The notes under the pieces were generated by a model that saw nothing but the letters and a program-made list of their open reading frames with translations, was not told the DNA's origin and did no database searches. A stretch of DNA of 64,000 nucleotides. It comes from Adiantum capillus-veneris (taxonomy: Eukaryota; Streptophyta; Polypodiopsida; Polypodiales; Pteridaceae). Made by a program: the position numbers and the translations under genes. Where the stretch lies: positions 4,793,997-4,857,996 of the forward strand of contig CM043964.1 of NCBI GenBank assembly GCA_014529385.2. The letters are read 5' to 3'. Shown in pieces: positions 35,429-48,060 of this stretch. The first letter of the stretch is position 1, and the number at the start of each line of letters is the position of its first letter.

Positions 35429-37120
35429 ATGGAGAGCCAACGCCAAATGTCTGGATATCCTCTTTTCTTTGGAGAGCCTGGAGAGGATGCAGAATTATTT
35501 TTAGCAAATTTCAAGATGTCTTGCCGTATCAAGAGGATAGTAACCGATCAAGAACGTGTAGAAATGTTTGAGATGGTCCTTAGGAAAGATGCTAGTACTT
35601 GGTTTGACTCTTTGCCTGAGGAAGTTAAGGGGAATTACACAGAAGTGTTGAATCGTTTTAAGAGATACTTCTTTGATCCCCAAAACACTCAAAAACTATG
35701 GCAAGACATTGTTTCTCATAAGCAAAAAGACTTAGATGACTACTACTTGTACAAGCAAGAGTTTCTACTTCTTTGGGCTCTATGGATACGAAATGTTGCT
35801 AACCCTGGTGATGGTGCAGAATTTTTAAAGAAGGAGAGGTTCATAGCCGGACTCTTTCCTGACCTTAAGGTAAAAGTTGAGGCGGGTGCACCTGCTACTT
35901 TTGATGCAGCGGAAACTAGGGCTGCTGAGAAGTATAGGAAACTCAAGTGCTTAAGGGGAGAGGTTCCAATAGAAGTTCTTAGACCCAAAGGTAAGTCACA
36001 AGCATCAACATCTAGGGAGCTTCCTGATGTAACGGCTGAAGTGATTGAGAAGCTAAATGAATCTTTAAGCAGCCTGTCAATTCACCTTGCACAAGCTGTA
36101 GGTCCAAAAGGACAAGCAAAGAAGTCAGAAGAGAGAGAGCCACGAACTAGGAGAGTCTTGCAATGTTGGAATTGCGGAGAGTCTGGACATGGGATGTATA
36201 ATTGTCCTTGGCCCCGTGGAGAGCCAGGGAGACCTAACTTGAATTACCCAGTGATGAATGCAGGAGAAGGAGCTGGTCAACAACCAAGGCTTCTACAAAG
36301 GCCAAATGGACCAAGACCACCTCCACAAGGGGTAGAAGGAGTTCCACCTTTGCCAGATCCAAATGTGCATGTGGTAGAGGTGACAAATTCAAATGAGTTT
36401 GACATGGAAGCCAATGGCATTAAGCGTGGCCGAGGAAAAGGTAAAGAGAAAGAGGGTGTCCCATCATAGAGTGACCATGGACAAGGCAAGAAGGCAAAGG
36501 AGACCAAGGAAGCTAAGAGGACTCGACGTCGTATCAATCTCCAAGACTTCCCTCTTGGACATGGTATGGCTCCATACAACCTGTTGGAAGACATGCGAGG
36601 TAAGGGTCCTGATATCTCATGGCCTCAGTTTCTTGCATTATGCCCACAAGTTAGGAGGGATTTAACAAAGGCAGTTAGCACTAGGAGAAAGGTAAAAGAG
36701 AGTTTTCCTGTTGTAAAAATTGCACATGCTGAAATGAACGAGGATATTACACCTGTGCTAGATTGTTACATAAAAGGAAGATTGGTTAGGAAAGGTCTAG
36801 TGGATGGGGGTGCACAAATTTGCATCATGACAGAAGGGCTCATGCAAAGACTAGGCATGCACATCCATGAGACACCTGAAATCAAAGTGAAAATGGCAAA
36901 CAATAGCAAGGCTAGGTGCGTAGGCATTTGTAAAAATGTTTTTGTGGAGGCCTTTGGCATTAAGAAGGCAGTGGATTTTTATGTTATGTCGACCAAGGGA
37001 AGTGGTTATCCATTTATCCTAGGAAGACCATGGCTAATGAAAATGCGAGCTTTGCAGGATTGGGAGAGTGGGAAATTAATTTGCAGGATGACAATCATAA
37101 GAAGGTTGTCTTTGACATGA
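35429..37120 (+). pseudogene. gag-pro: Gypsy-2 gag and protease, one in-frame stop
   Basis: ATG at 35429. The Gag core (FFGEPGEDAELFLANFK, ASTWFDSLPEEVKGNY, LNRFKRYFF) is followed by a zinc knuckle CWNCGESGHGMYNC near residue 249. The frame is closed by TAG at 36467-36469 (a CAG-to-TAG change fits) and reopens in the same frame, giving the aspartic protease: KGLVDGGAQICIMTE near 36795 and GYPFILGRPWLMKM near 37010. The active site is DGGA where DSGA or DTGA is usual. A one-base frameshift at about 37080 leads to RT. The protein would form particles and process the polyprotein. Confidence 0.88.
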
Positions 37121-38637
37121 AGGAGCAACGCCAAGAGGAGCTCCATGAAGAATCATCTCAAAGTGAGACGGAAGAAGGTTGGACCGATAGCACTTCAGAA
37201 GAAGAAAGTAGCGGCAGCATTACTGAAGAGGAGTCTTCCATTGAAGTCATGGGGGTAAGATTTAAGCCAAGCATCCAAGAGACCTCTTGTCAAGGCTTGG
37301 AGGAGGTAGGTCCTCAAGAGAACCAAAAGGTGGAAGATGAAGGAATGTTAGAAGGTATGTTGTCTACAACACTTACAAAGGATGAAAGAGAGGAGTTCAA
37401 ATGTGTGCTAAGGAAATTTCCGAGTCTTTTTGCTAAAGACTACACCGATGTGCGTGGAGTAGATGTTGTTCAACACAAGATTGAGTTGAAGCCAGAGGCC
37501 ACACCTAAGGCTCAAAAGCTACGAAGGCTAGGAGTCATTAAGGAGCAAGCTCTTTTCAAGGAGGTAAGAAAGCTTCTAGCAGCAGGTTTCATTTATCCAG
37601 TGGAGAATTCAGAGTGGGTCTCTCCCGTTGTTGTCACTCCTAAGAAAAACGGCAAGTGGAGGGTGTGTGTGGATTACCGTCCCCTCAATGAGGCAACAAA
37701 GAGAGATCACTTTCCCCTCCCATTCCAGGATGAGATACTAAATGAGGTAGCTGGTCATGAGAAGTACACTGTGTGCGATGGTTACTCAGGTTACTTTCAA
37801 ATAGGGATTGCACTGGAGGATCAATTGAAAACAACCTTTATCACTCCTTGGGGTTGTTATGCTTTTAGAGTCATGCCATTTGGTCTGACAAATGCTCCTG
37901 CAACATTCCAACATTTCATGAATATGGTGTTTCAAGCATTCTTTGGAAAGTTCATTAGGGTTTTTATTGATGATTTTTGCATTTATAGCTCAAAATCATT
38001 GCATCTACAAAGGGTAGAAGAAGGTTTAAAGAAGCTCTATGACATGGGAGGTCAACTCAACCCCGACAAGTGTCACATATCTGAGGATGAAGTGATCTTG
38101 CTTGGTCACAAGGTTTCCTATAAAGGCATTGAGGTGGATCCTTCAAAGGCAAAGGCTCTTATTGAGCTCCCCTCACCCAAGAATCTCAAAGAGGTCATAT
38201 CATTCATTCAAAAAGTGAAGTATATGTCACGCTTTATTCACTTAGCTTCGGAGTTGCTTCATCCTTTGCAAAAGTTGACACAACAAGTAGAATTTGCATG
38301 GTCTGGTGAGCTTGAAGAGTATTTTTGTAACATTAAAGTCATTTTGTCAGAGCTACCAACACTCATGCCTCCTTGTTGGGAGTACACATTCTTTGTTAGC
38401 TCTAGTGTTGGAAGGGAAACATTTGGTGCTGTGTTGCTACAACAAGATCCCCACAGTACAAGGATGCGACCCATCTACTTTGCTAGTAGGGTCATGAATG
38501 CTGGAGGTCATTTGGAGGGTATTCTAAGAAAATGTAAATTTTTTGCCTTCTCCCTAGAGCTAGAAAATTGGTGCGATAAAAGAAGAGGGATCCTCATCAA
38601 CCGTTCAAAAAGTGTACTTCAAAGTGGATTCTTTTGA
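37080..38637 (+). pseudogene. pol: Gypsy-2 reverse transcriptase and truncated RNase H
   Basis: Long open frame. RT motifs are all present: EWVSPVVVTPKKNGKWRVCVDYRPLN, DGYSGYFQI, RVMPFGLTNAPATFQ, and the catalytic VFIDDF near 37965; thumb LGHKVSYKGIEV follows. RNase H begins with FFVSSSVGRETFGAVLLQQ, where the first catalytic Asp is replaced by Ser, continues with YFASRVMN, and then ends in unrelated sequence from about 38550. The rest of RNase H, integrase and a right LTR are missing, so the element is 3'-truncated. No LTR was found on the left either. RT itself appears intact. The listed open frame begins earlier (37030), but coding similarity starts near 37080. Confidence 0.92.
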
Positions 38638-39470
38638 CAGAGCCATAACGACCATTATGATTGATGGAATATTCCTTTTTAGTTATATTGAATGCACCTC
38701 GTCATATAGGAGGAAAGTTCTTCTCCATATGATGTATGCAGTAGGGACTAATGGCATTCTACCCTTTTGTTTCTTGATTTTCTTGAACTTTGTATTCATG
38801 GCTTCATCATCCACCCCGTCAAACCTCCTCCCAAAACAACATAAATATTATCTACACATTGATTTGAATTGTAAATATGAGCCTTTATGCAAATGATGTA
38901 AAACAAACACAATAGTAACACCCATCGAGAAAGAAAGACTCAGAGTAGATGGAGGAAAATACATAGATTTATGGAGAATGGCTCACTTTATCCTTTGAAT
39001 CCTATGACCAATGCCTCCCCTACATTTGCAAATCCCACTAACCTTATTGACCTTTACAGGTGACGGATAGAATGGTTTACTTGGCTACTGCAAAGCTCTA
39101 ACTAGAAAATCACAACTTCAGAAAAACATGGTTCATCATCAAGCACATGAGATTCTACGACTTTCTAATTTGCATTGTGAGGAACAAAAAACCCTTTTGT
39201 AGTGCACCCAAGAAATACTGGTCTTGCAAGAAAAAGAGTGTAACTTACAAAGGAGGATACAAGCTTATGGAATCTTGAAACCTTGAAGGTTGGCTCTAGC
39301 GGTCTCAAGAAAAGAAACCAAGCATTGAGTTCAGGATTTTGAACTTTATAGTTTATTTCACCTATACATAGTTTTTTCTTATGTTTGTTATGTCTTCTAT
39401 GTAAACATAATATATATCCACACAAAGAAAACATAGATGTATGAAAGTGTCTCTTAGATCGGTGCATTTT
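38638..39470. other. Gene-free stretch
   Basis: No gene or clear repeat. AT-rich, with short unsupported reading frames. A GTAGTG near 39199-39204 resembles a CACTA right end but lacks subterminal repeats and a matching target duplication. Confidence 0.5.
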
Positions 39471-40893
39471 TTAGTTATTTTTTAGTTGAATCCACCTCAA
39501 GGAAACCCGTTTAGTTTGGTGGATGGTATGGAGTCTACATGGATATCCTTTTGTGAGATCCATTGCACCAACTTCGCAAGTTTGTAGATTTGGTATGGAC
39601 GTCAGGAGACAAACATCGTTGAATGGCCACCGGTATATTAATCTGCAAAACACGTCTAGTAATGATATTAAAGTCCACACGGATATATTACACAATTTCC
39701 ACTGTGATAAATTCCACTTGAAACATACCTGACACATTTTTGGCCAATCGTGTAAATTCAAACCAGTAAGCTTCTCTTCTTTAGTGAAACACGTTCGGAG
39801 CGAGTGTATTACGCCAGTGGGTGTCCACACAGATCGAATGGTCTCTTTTACTTTGTGTTCTTGGGCTCCTGTTAAAATCCATGGAGCTTTAGGGAGTTTT
39901 ATCGATCCATCGAGTGCTGTCTGCGACCAATATTGCTCCATACGATCCACATTTCTAAGATCAATTCAGGCTCCCAAAGTATCTTTCTTACCGATCAGAT
40001 GGTCCCACAGTAGATAGCTACACCGAGGTGCAAATTTCGAGCTTCCTTGGCAAAATCCAGTCATGTGTAGTCTATATGCTTCCAAGCCGTGCAATCTGCA
40101 AGAATCCGTAGCACACCATCCGAAGATCTATTCTCCTTATGCCATGATGCTAGGGTGTCCAATGGACTTACGTTCTAAGAAATGCTTGATGCGAGGCAAC
40201 AGAGAAAAGTGGCGAAAAACCTTTTGTGGAATTTTTTGCCCGTGGAGATCTACTCGATATCTCTCAGAATCACATTTCGGACACTTCTCCATGTCTATGT
40301 ATTCCCCTGTTAAAAGAATGGAGTCGTTAGGACAAGCGTGGATTGAATTTTAATCCATCCTCAAGTTTTGCAGGATCTTTCTTGCTTCCTCTCTGGAATT
40401 TGGCATCACATTATCAACTGGTAGTATGTGCTCTTTGAGCAATCTACACAACAAAAAAAATATAGTACAATTGTGGAAGTAATCTATCGAATCATTATAC
40501 ATATAGAGTTTTTTATTGAAGTAAGCACATTGAAATCGATCACCTCAAAAGTGTTGTGACACTAGTGTCACTCCATCCAAACTTTGCGTGGATGTTGAGA
40601 AGAACCAGAAGCACCTTCCATCTAGACACATGTGCTTCACCATACAATGGTGTATCGGCTTCACTTTTCATGTCGTCATAGAAAAGCCTTTCTGAATCCA
40701 TGATCGTCTTGATCATTTCATCAATCTCGAGCTCAAACATAGCCTTGTTGGGAATGTGGTCTGCATGATCACCCTCCAAGCTATCAGAGGCTGCATCTTG
40801 TGGCCTCAAGTATGTTGCTTGACCGAAGCGCCTTCGAACGCGTTGGAAAGGGGGAACAAACCCAACGCACAAGTAAGCCGCAGACGGGAGCAA
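39471..40893 (-). pseudogene. CACTA transposase (TNP2-like) remnant, minus strand
   Basis: Reads right to left. 40850-40540 has RRRFGQATYLRPQD, DEMIKTIMDSERLFYDDMKSEAD and NIHAKFGWSDTSVTTLL (transposase_21). After a gap, perhaps an intron, 40430-40260 has KEHILPVDNVMPNSREEA, an IHACPNDSILLTGEY motif and CPKCD, all TNP2 hallmarks. 40200-40000 gives, across frameshifts, WHKENRSSDGVLR, TAWKHIDYT and FAKEARN. 39950-39471 holds APWILTGAQEHKVKETI and EEKLTGLNLHDWPKMCQ, a later TNP2 segment. Many stops and frameshifts. Opposite in orientation to the copy at 33879, with Gypsy-2 between them. Confidence 0.82.
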
Positions 40894-42332
40894 AGCGAAC
40901 CCCGAACCCCGATGGCCTCTAAAACACCGGGGACCGAATGGCGCGCCTCGAGCCTGTCATGGTAAAGCAAACAGGGGGCACCACCTAGCTTCAGCGGCTA
41001 GGACGCAAACAACACACCACCATAACAAAGTTTTCATCCAAGAGAGATGGATGCTTGGGAGTAATGATGAAAAGGAAAGGGAATTAATGAGATTAAGTGA
41101 GAGAGAGTGAGGGAGGGGGTATAGCGGCTTAGTACTTAGGCATCACAAAAGGATGGCGAATCCGCACACCCTTCACACATACACAAGCTCACTCCAAAAC
41201 ACAAGACTAGGTGGCGATTCCGCACACCTCACATGGGCAAAACATTGCAAGAAAACATACTCACAAAATCTAAAGCTTTATTTAGAGAATAAGGCGATGA
41301 AATGGGGAGCATAGGGTAGGGGAATGAGAAGGGAGAGCGTGGTAGAGCACATGGCGGATAGGTGGGAGTTGATGGCGAAGACTCGCACGAGGGTTATGGA
41401 CATCATCCTTCATTTAGTTTCCCTTCATCTTCCATAGCCCGAGGGTGTAGAGGTCATGCTCAATACGAGCTTGGTGATTGCGGTGATGGTGATGGTGTGG
41501 GTGTGTGTGTGTGCACTAGGCACACACAATGCATATTGTACTCTTTGGTGATGGTGTGTGTCCTTAGTGTGATGGTGACCCCTCTTTATATAGGGGCGGA
41601 AGGGGGAGGAATTCTAGAATTTAGAAATGAAGAAATCATTATCTACATAGGCCATGTGACTGTGGGCCCCACTTTTCTGGTTGTGTGTATATGTGCCAGA
41701 ACAGCAGTCTCATGAGAGAGAGACTAAGAGAGAGATGGGTTGATGAAAAAAAGTGAGAGGTGACATGGAGAATAAAGTAATTACAAGAGAGTCCATAGCC
41801 CAAGACTCAGGAGAGCATGAGCATGGAACATTCATGGCACATATAAGAATAACTATGTGAAGGGTGCGTGATCATGTACTTTATTCTCAAGCAATCACGT
41901 GACTTGCTCCGCCACTTGAAAATCTCTCTATACCCTCACCTATACATGGGTGGCCAGCCCAAAGACATACTAGCCGTACCAGTATGTCGTAGACCTATGT
42001 GAAGCACTAGAGTGGTGTAAATCTAACAGGACTTAGAAGTGGTGTTGGAGGCAACCAAAATAGAAAACACTCTTTTAGTAAAATGGGAAAATTCCACATC
42101 TTTGGGACTGATTTCAATGCCTAAGGATTCCTATTTCCCATTTGATTTGGGAAAATTTCAATTATTTTGGGACTTGTCTTGAGGACTTGTGTTACATTAG
42201 ACAAAGAGATAGATTCTCAAGAAAATGGTGGTGTTGAGAAACACCTTTTTTTTTCATGTTGGTGTTAATTGATACTTTATAAAACATACATAGACACGGA
42301 TAGCAAGAAAAACAATATATGAAAATGAAATG
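40894..42332. other. Gene-free stretch of unknown origin
   Basis: No recognisable protein. The phrase 'ggcgaatccgcacaccc' near 41155 recurs imperfectly near 41212, and GT-rich sequence lies at 41490-41570. The break in CACTA similarity near 40850 suggests another element begins here, but I cannot name it. Confidence 0.4.
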
Positions 42333-45300
42333 CTAGTCAATTTCTCCTATTAAGCTAGCTTGTGCTTTCTCCACAACATTGGATGGGATTTTAATTGCTT
42401 CTGCAAGTCTTCCACCCCTTGGAGTCCATGACCACACAATTGAATCAACACACTCCCAACGCTTTGGGTCAGCAAGATTGCAGCACCAATTCTTTTTCCA
42501 ACAATCCTCATATTGTTCTTGGATTGTGGGATTTTTTTTCCGATGTTTTGGTGCCCAATATTGAATGAAAACTTTCTTGTAGTTAGGAGATGAGCTGTCT
42601 ACATCAACAACTGACTCTGCAACTCCTAGCCATATCGGATATTCTGGATCTCCGGGTCTCACAAGAACAAAATCCCCTTTCCTTACATCAATTTGAGGCC
42701 TAAAAGCTTCCTGTGGCCTTGCACTTTGAGGATCAACATAGTGATCATTCAATTCTTCATATCCTTGAAACTCATCTGTGTCTTCCTCTATCTGTTGCAT
42801 TCTATGACTCCCTGTAGTCTTTGGCCAAAATGATGTACATTCACCAAGTTGTTTATTGGTTGGTTGTTCAAGCTCACTAATTATTTTTTGCCAATAAATA
42901 ATAACTGGCTCCATGTATTTTGTAGAATCGTGCTTCTTTCCCTTTAGTAGAGTCCATCTTTTCCAAAATTCAAGATATGTCTTAATCCCTTGAATAACAA
43001 GCGGACTATCCCTCACATAGTCTGCTATAGGAACCACATCTGGACAACCTACTGGCAATTTTGGTTTCCCTTGATCATCTTTTTTCCACAACTCAATTCT
43101 TGACTCCCTCGGCATCCAATCAGGTGATTTGGAATGAATTTTGTACTGCATTACTGGGATTTCACCTTGCATAAAGAAACGAAATTGAAGTGGCTTAGAG
43201 TGTCCAACAAGAGCATCTTGTCCATCACACATGTACCCTTTAACAAAGGATTTAAAGTCAGGAACTTGTGTCATCAAAAATGGTGTTGGAGTTGAACTTT
43301 CACATTTTTGAAAATGTTCCATCAAATGTGGAAAAGTGTAGGTCATTCCTGTTCATAATCTCTCTGAGAACCTGGTAAACATTGCATCTATGTCCTCATG
43401 TGTATGACCCACCATTAAGAATCCCAAATGCACGGTTTTGAAAACAACTTTTGCTACTAGCAAGGATAAGTATGCAAATAAATATCGATTCTTATTCTCT
43501 CCTGCACAATTATCTAGCTGTAGCAGAAGATTCTCAGGTAATTTTTGAAACAAGGGAGTGGACATGGTATCCACAACACATTGAGAGGAGGCTGATTGCA
43601 AGTTAGAAATCTCTCCATTACATCCTTCAATAGCCAACGGTGGTGTTACTGTTGCTGATGCATTCCTCTCACGCTCTTTCATCATTCTGTTTTGGTGGTC
43701 TAAAGCTGTCCTTGAATTCAATGCATTGAACAATGTTACATTGCTGCGTGGCATACCATCATGACATAAATCTCCTAGCCCATGGTTTTTTGTTCTTTCC
43801 AAATTCTGTAAGAATAATGCAAGGGAACCAATTGTAGCATTCGGATCTGAAGGCCATAGACCATTCAATGAGAAATGACCATACATCCCATGCCCATGCC
43901 CATGTGTTATCATACATGTTAATGATACTTGCAATTGATATGCATTCGCATAGTCTTTTGAGTTCACTCGCAATCTAGGTATTGCTGTCTTTTTTTGGTC
44001 CATTTTATCATGTATAATGCATAAGTACTTATCCTTTTGCATTTGCGAGAACTTACGCCAGGTGTAGTACACATTTCTACAGCTTTGTTGTTGCATCATG
44101 TGAATTTTACGTTCATCCTTCAAACGTAATCAGCTCATCATCCTTTGTTGACTCTAGTTGAGACTTTATCCGACTACACACAACACATTTTGAGAACTCT
44201 CTTGTTTTTGACAAGGTCACATTAGCAAACTTTGTATTCCAAACCCTATTGAATGTAGTGCTAGACATTGGCTTGAGACACATACTCTCGAGTGTTTTAT
44301 TGACATCATGTAAGATGTCTATTTGCTTGTACGTGTTTGGTATTGCAAGCAAGGTTTCTCTGGTACCATCTTCCATAGTTCTACTCTTATGTGGCATTTT
44401 CTCTGAGTTATCATCTACAAAAGAGCGCATCAATGCCCTTCCCATTTCTGTATGGTCTCTTCCTTTTCTTATGACACCATCATTACCATGCACTAAGCGT
44501 CGAACCCCATTTTCAAACTGTTCACGGTAACGATAAAATGAAGTTTTTGGAATGCCATGAATTTCGTACCAAGCTCTAGTACAGCCCTCATTTCCATTAA
44601 AAGAAAATACATAGCAAGTCTTTGTAGTTGCCTTGTTCTCACGCCAAGCAGTCAACATTGTATCATACACATAGTTGGTTCTATTTTGCAAACTTTGTCC
44701 CCAAAATTCATTGCGCATAGCCATGACCTTATCTCTATTGGCATATTGACAACACCTCATAGAGCAACAATCTATGGTTGAAACAAGTTGGACAGATGAT
44801 AGGGATGCTTGATTGGATCTCTTAGAAGGTTTCATAGACATTTTTGGCTTCCTATTCATAAAGAAATATTTTCGTTTTTTTGAAATAGGCTCTACCAAAC
44901 GAGCTGATTCAATGCATGTATCTTGTAATGCGTCACTAGCATGTAAATCCTCATATTGTACCAACGCTTTTCCATCCATAGTTGTCACTCTCTTGATAGG
45001 CCAACAAACCAGATTGATGCTGCATACATCAGATTGTGTAGAAATAGTAGCCTCACAAGCATAGGATGTTTCAATACCAATACCGATGTTATCTTCACCT
45101 AGCACACAAAAGTTCACGGAATCAAATGGACACACATACATGACAACCCCTTCGGCTACTACATGTGTTTTGCTTTCATCCCAAAGTTGAACCCTCTTAT
45201 CCTTCCAAACCTCCCTATAGCTCATTCCATCAAACTGTGCCTCGAATGCTCCCATTCCTTTGTGAGTCTCAGACATAGAAACCCCTTCGTAGTGTATCTC

Positions 45301-45555
45301 ATCCATATGTTGTAGCAACCCAGTATTCCATTTCACAATAATGTGAAAAGCATCTCCCACTGTTAATGCATCCATTGTTGGACATGGAATAAGTGCTTTC
45401 TTTTGAAAACACAAATCAACTGACACCGATACATTTCCTTCACCAATAAGCATTCCTGAGCAATATGCATTTGGGTTTGTCTCACAGACACTCCCAAGGG
45501 CAACCTTTTGTGTGGCTACAAACATGCATACTCTATCACCTTGATTAAAATCCAT
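42333..45555 (-). pseudogene. DUF7869-type transposase-like gene, one frameshift and one stop
   Basis: Three open pieces form one protein of about 1070 residues. Piece 1 (45555-44113, ATG at 45553-45555, preceded by a splice-acceptor-like TTCTTGCAG) has VALGSVCE and a TVGDAFHIIVKW stretch resembling plant CACTA DUF8039 domains, then a Cys cluster (CCSMRCC) and a helix-rich segment with GIPKTSFYRYR. A one-base shift near 44130 leads to piece 2 (44123-43353), with LLLQLDNCAGENKNRYLFAY and FLMVGHTHEDIDAMF, the DUF7869 core; the Asp, Asn and His-Thr-His-Glu-Asp pattern suggests an RNase H-like transposase fold (inference). A TGA at 43353-43355 separates piece 3 (43346-42333), with DFVLVRPGDPEYPIWLGVAES and FIQYWAP, perhaps an SH3-like or PWWP-like reader. 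Upstream lies satellite array A, only about 85 bp away. No terminal inverted repeats found. Confidence 0.72.
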
Positions 45556-45639
45556 ACCTGCAAGAAGGTTTCAATAAATATTTGTTAAGAAAACCATCAC
45601 AAAATCATTTTATTGTGAGTATATATGTAGGTGTTTCAT

Positions 45640-48060
45640 TATGATTATATACACAGAGGGCACTATATGTGGTTATTTCATGATGGGTATACAGAATCCT
45701 ATGGACTTAGGGCCATATGATGCTATATGTAGGTGGTTCATATTGAGTATGTATAAATCATATGGCCTTTAGTCCATATGATGTTTTATGCAGGTGTTTT
45801 GTGTTGAGTAAATATACATCCTGTGGCCTTAGGGCCATAGGGCACTATTTGTAGTTGTCTCACGATGGGTATTTAACATCCTGTGGCCTTAGGGCCATAG
45901 GATGCTATATGTAGGTGTTTCGTGATGCAACTATACACATCCTATAGATTGAGGGCCATAGGGCACTATATGTAGTTATCTCACGATGGGTATATAACAT
46001 TCTATGGCCTTATGGCCAATATAGAGCTATATGTAGGTGTTTTGCAATGCAACTGTACACATCCTATGGCCTAAGGGCCATAGGACACTATATGTAGTTG
46101 TCTCATGATGGGTATATAACATCCTGTGGCCTTAGGGAGATAGGATGCTATATGTAGGTGTTTCACGGTGCAATTGTACACATCCTATGGCCTAAGGGCC
46201 ATAGGGCACTACTTGTAGTTGTCTCACAATGGGTATTTAACATCCTGTGGCATTAGAGCCATAGGATGATATATGTAGGTGTTTCGTGATGCAACTATAC
46301 ACATCCTATGGACTGAGGGCCATAGGGCACTATATGTAGTTATCTCACGATGGGTATATAACATTCTATGGCCTTATGGACAATATAGAGCTATATGTAG
46401 GTGTTTTGCAATGCAACTGTACACATCCTATGGCCTAAGGGCCATAGGACACTATATGTAGTTGTCTCATGATGGGTATATAACATCCTATGGCCTTAGG
46501 GACATAGGATTCTATACGTAGGTGTTTCGCGATGCAACTGTACACATCCTATGTACTGAGGGCCATAGGGCACTATTTGTAGTTGTCTCACAATGGGTAT
46601 TTAACATCCTATGGCATTAGAGCCATAGGATGCTAAATGTAGGTGTTTCGTGATGCAACTATACACATCCTATGGACTGAGGGCCATAGAGAACTATATG
46701 TAGTTATCTCACGATGGGTATATAACATTCTATGGCCTTATGGACAATATAGAGCTATATGTAGGTGTTTTGCGATGCAACTGTACACATCCTATGGCCT
46801 AAGGGCCATAGGACACTATATGTAGTTGTCTCATGATGGGTATATAACATCCTATGGCTTTAGGGCCATAGGACACTATATGTAGTTGTCTCATGATGGG
46901 TATATAACATCCTGTGGCCTTAGGGCCATAGGATGCTATATGTAGGTGTTTCGCGATGCAACTATACACATCCTATGGCCTGAGGGCCATAGGGCACTAT
47001 ATGTAGTTATCTCACGATGGGTATATAACATTCTATGGCCTTATGGCCAATATAGAGCTATATGTAGGTGTTTCGTGATGCAACTATACACATCCTATGG
47101 ACTGAGGGCCATAGGGAACTATATGTAGTTATGTCACGATGGGTATATAACATTCTATGGCCTTAGGGCCAATATAGAGCTATATGTAGGTGTTTTGCAA
47201 TGCAACTATACACATCCTATGGCCTAAGGGCCATATGACACTATACATAGTTGTCTCATGATGGGTATATAATATCCTATGGCCTTAGGGCCATTGGATG
47301 ATATATGCAGGTGTTTCGCAATGCATACATACACATCCTATGGTCTAAGGGGCATAGGGCACTATATGTAGTTGTCTCGTGATGGGTCTATAACATTCTA
47401 TGTCCTTAGGACCATAGGGCACTATATGTAGGTGTTTTGTGTTGACTATATATAAATCATATGGACTTTAGTCTATAGGATGTTTTATCAAGGTGTTTTG
47501 TATTGAGGGCGATAGGGCGCTATATGTAGTTGTCTCATGATGGGTATATAGCATCATGTGGCCTTAGGGACACAATGAGTTTGTATACATCCTTTGGACT
47601 TAGGTCCATGGCCATGGGATGCTATATGTAGGTGTATTGATATGATTATATATATACATCCTATGGCCTTAGGTCCATAGGGCCTTATATGTAGGTTTTT
47701 CATGATGACTATATGAACATCCTACGGACAAAAGGCCATAGGATGCTATAGTTGATGTTTCTAGCTAAATATATATAGATCTTATGGATTTATCACCACA
47801 AGGTCCATAGCCTAGGGAGTGATTATATACATACATCCTATGGCCTTAGGTCCATAGGGCCCTATATGTAGGTGTTTCATGATGACTATATGAGCATCCT
47901 ACGGACAAAAGGCCATAGGATTCTATAGTTGATGTTTCTAGATAAATATATATAGATCTTATGGATTTATGACCACAAGGTCTCCTCAATTCGTGTTTTG
48001 TGGTGAGCTATATATGCATCCTATGGACTTTGGGCCATAGGGTGCTATATATAGTGATTT
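45640..48060. repeat. Satellite array A, 121-122-bp unit
   Basis: The marker GTAGGTGT recurs at 45911, 46033, 46154, 46275, 46397, 46518, 46639 and 46761: steps of 121 or 122 bp. Each unit is two related halves of about 60 bp ('tgtaggtgttt.. gatgcaact' and 'tgtagttgtctca.gatgggtatat'), both carrying CCTATGGCC or GGCCATAGG. Similarity at 364 bp (46279 to 46643) shows a three-unit higher order. CATCCTATGGCC, a loop of about 4 bases, and GGCCATAGGATG form a hairpin in many units. It degrades after 47400. The 60-residue frames in it are artefacts. Confidence 0.93.

Noticed and set aside
39189-39204. CACTA right terminus (CACTACAAAAGG on the minus strand)
   Set aside because: Only about nine bases match the left end, with no GCGACGC subterminal motifs and no equal 3-bp target duplication.
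40756-40965. Plus-strand ORF opposite the CACTA remnant
   Set aside because: Antisense shadow of the transposase reading frame.
46279-47128. Three near-identical 60-residue ORFs at 46279, 46643 and 46946
   Set aside because: They are the same frame read through successive units of satellite array A, at the 364- and 303-bp repeat spacing. No domain and no codon constraint.
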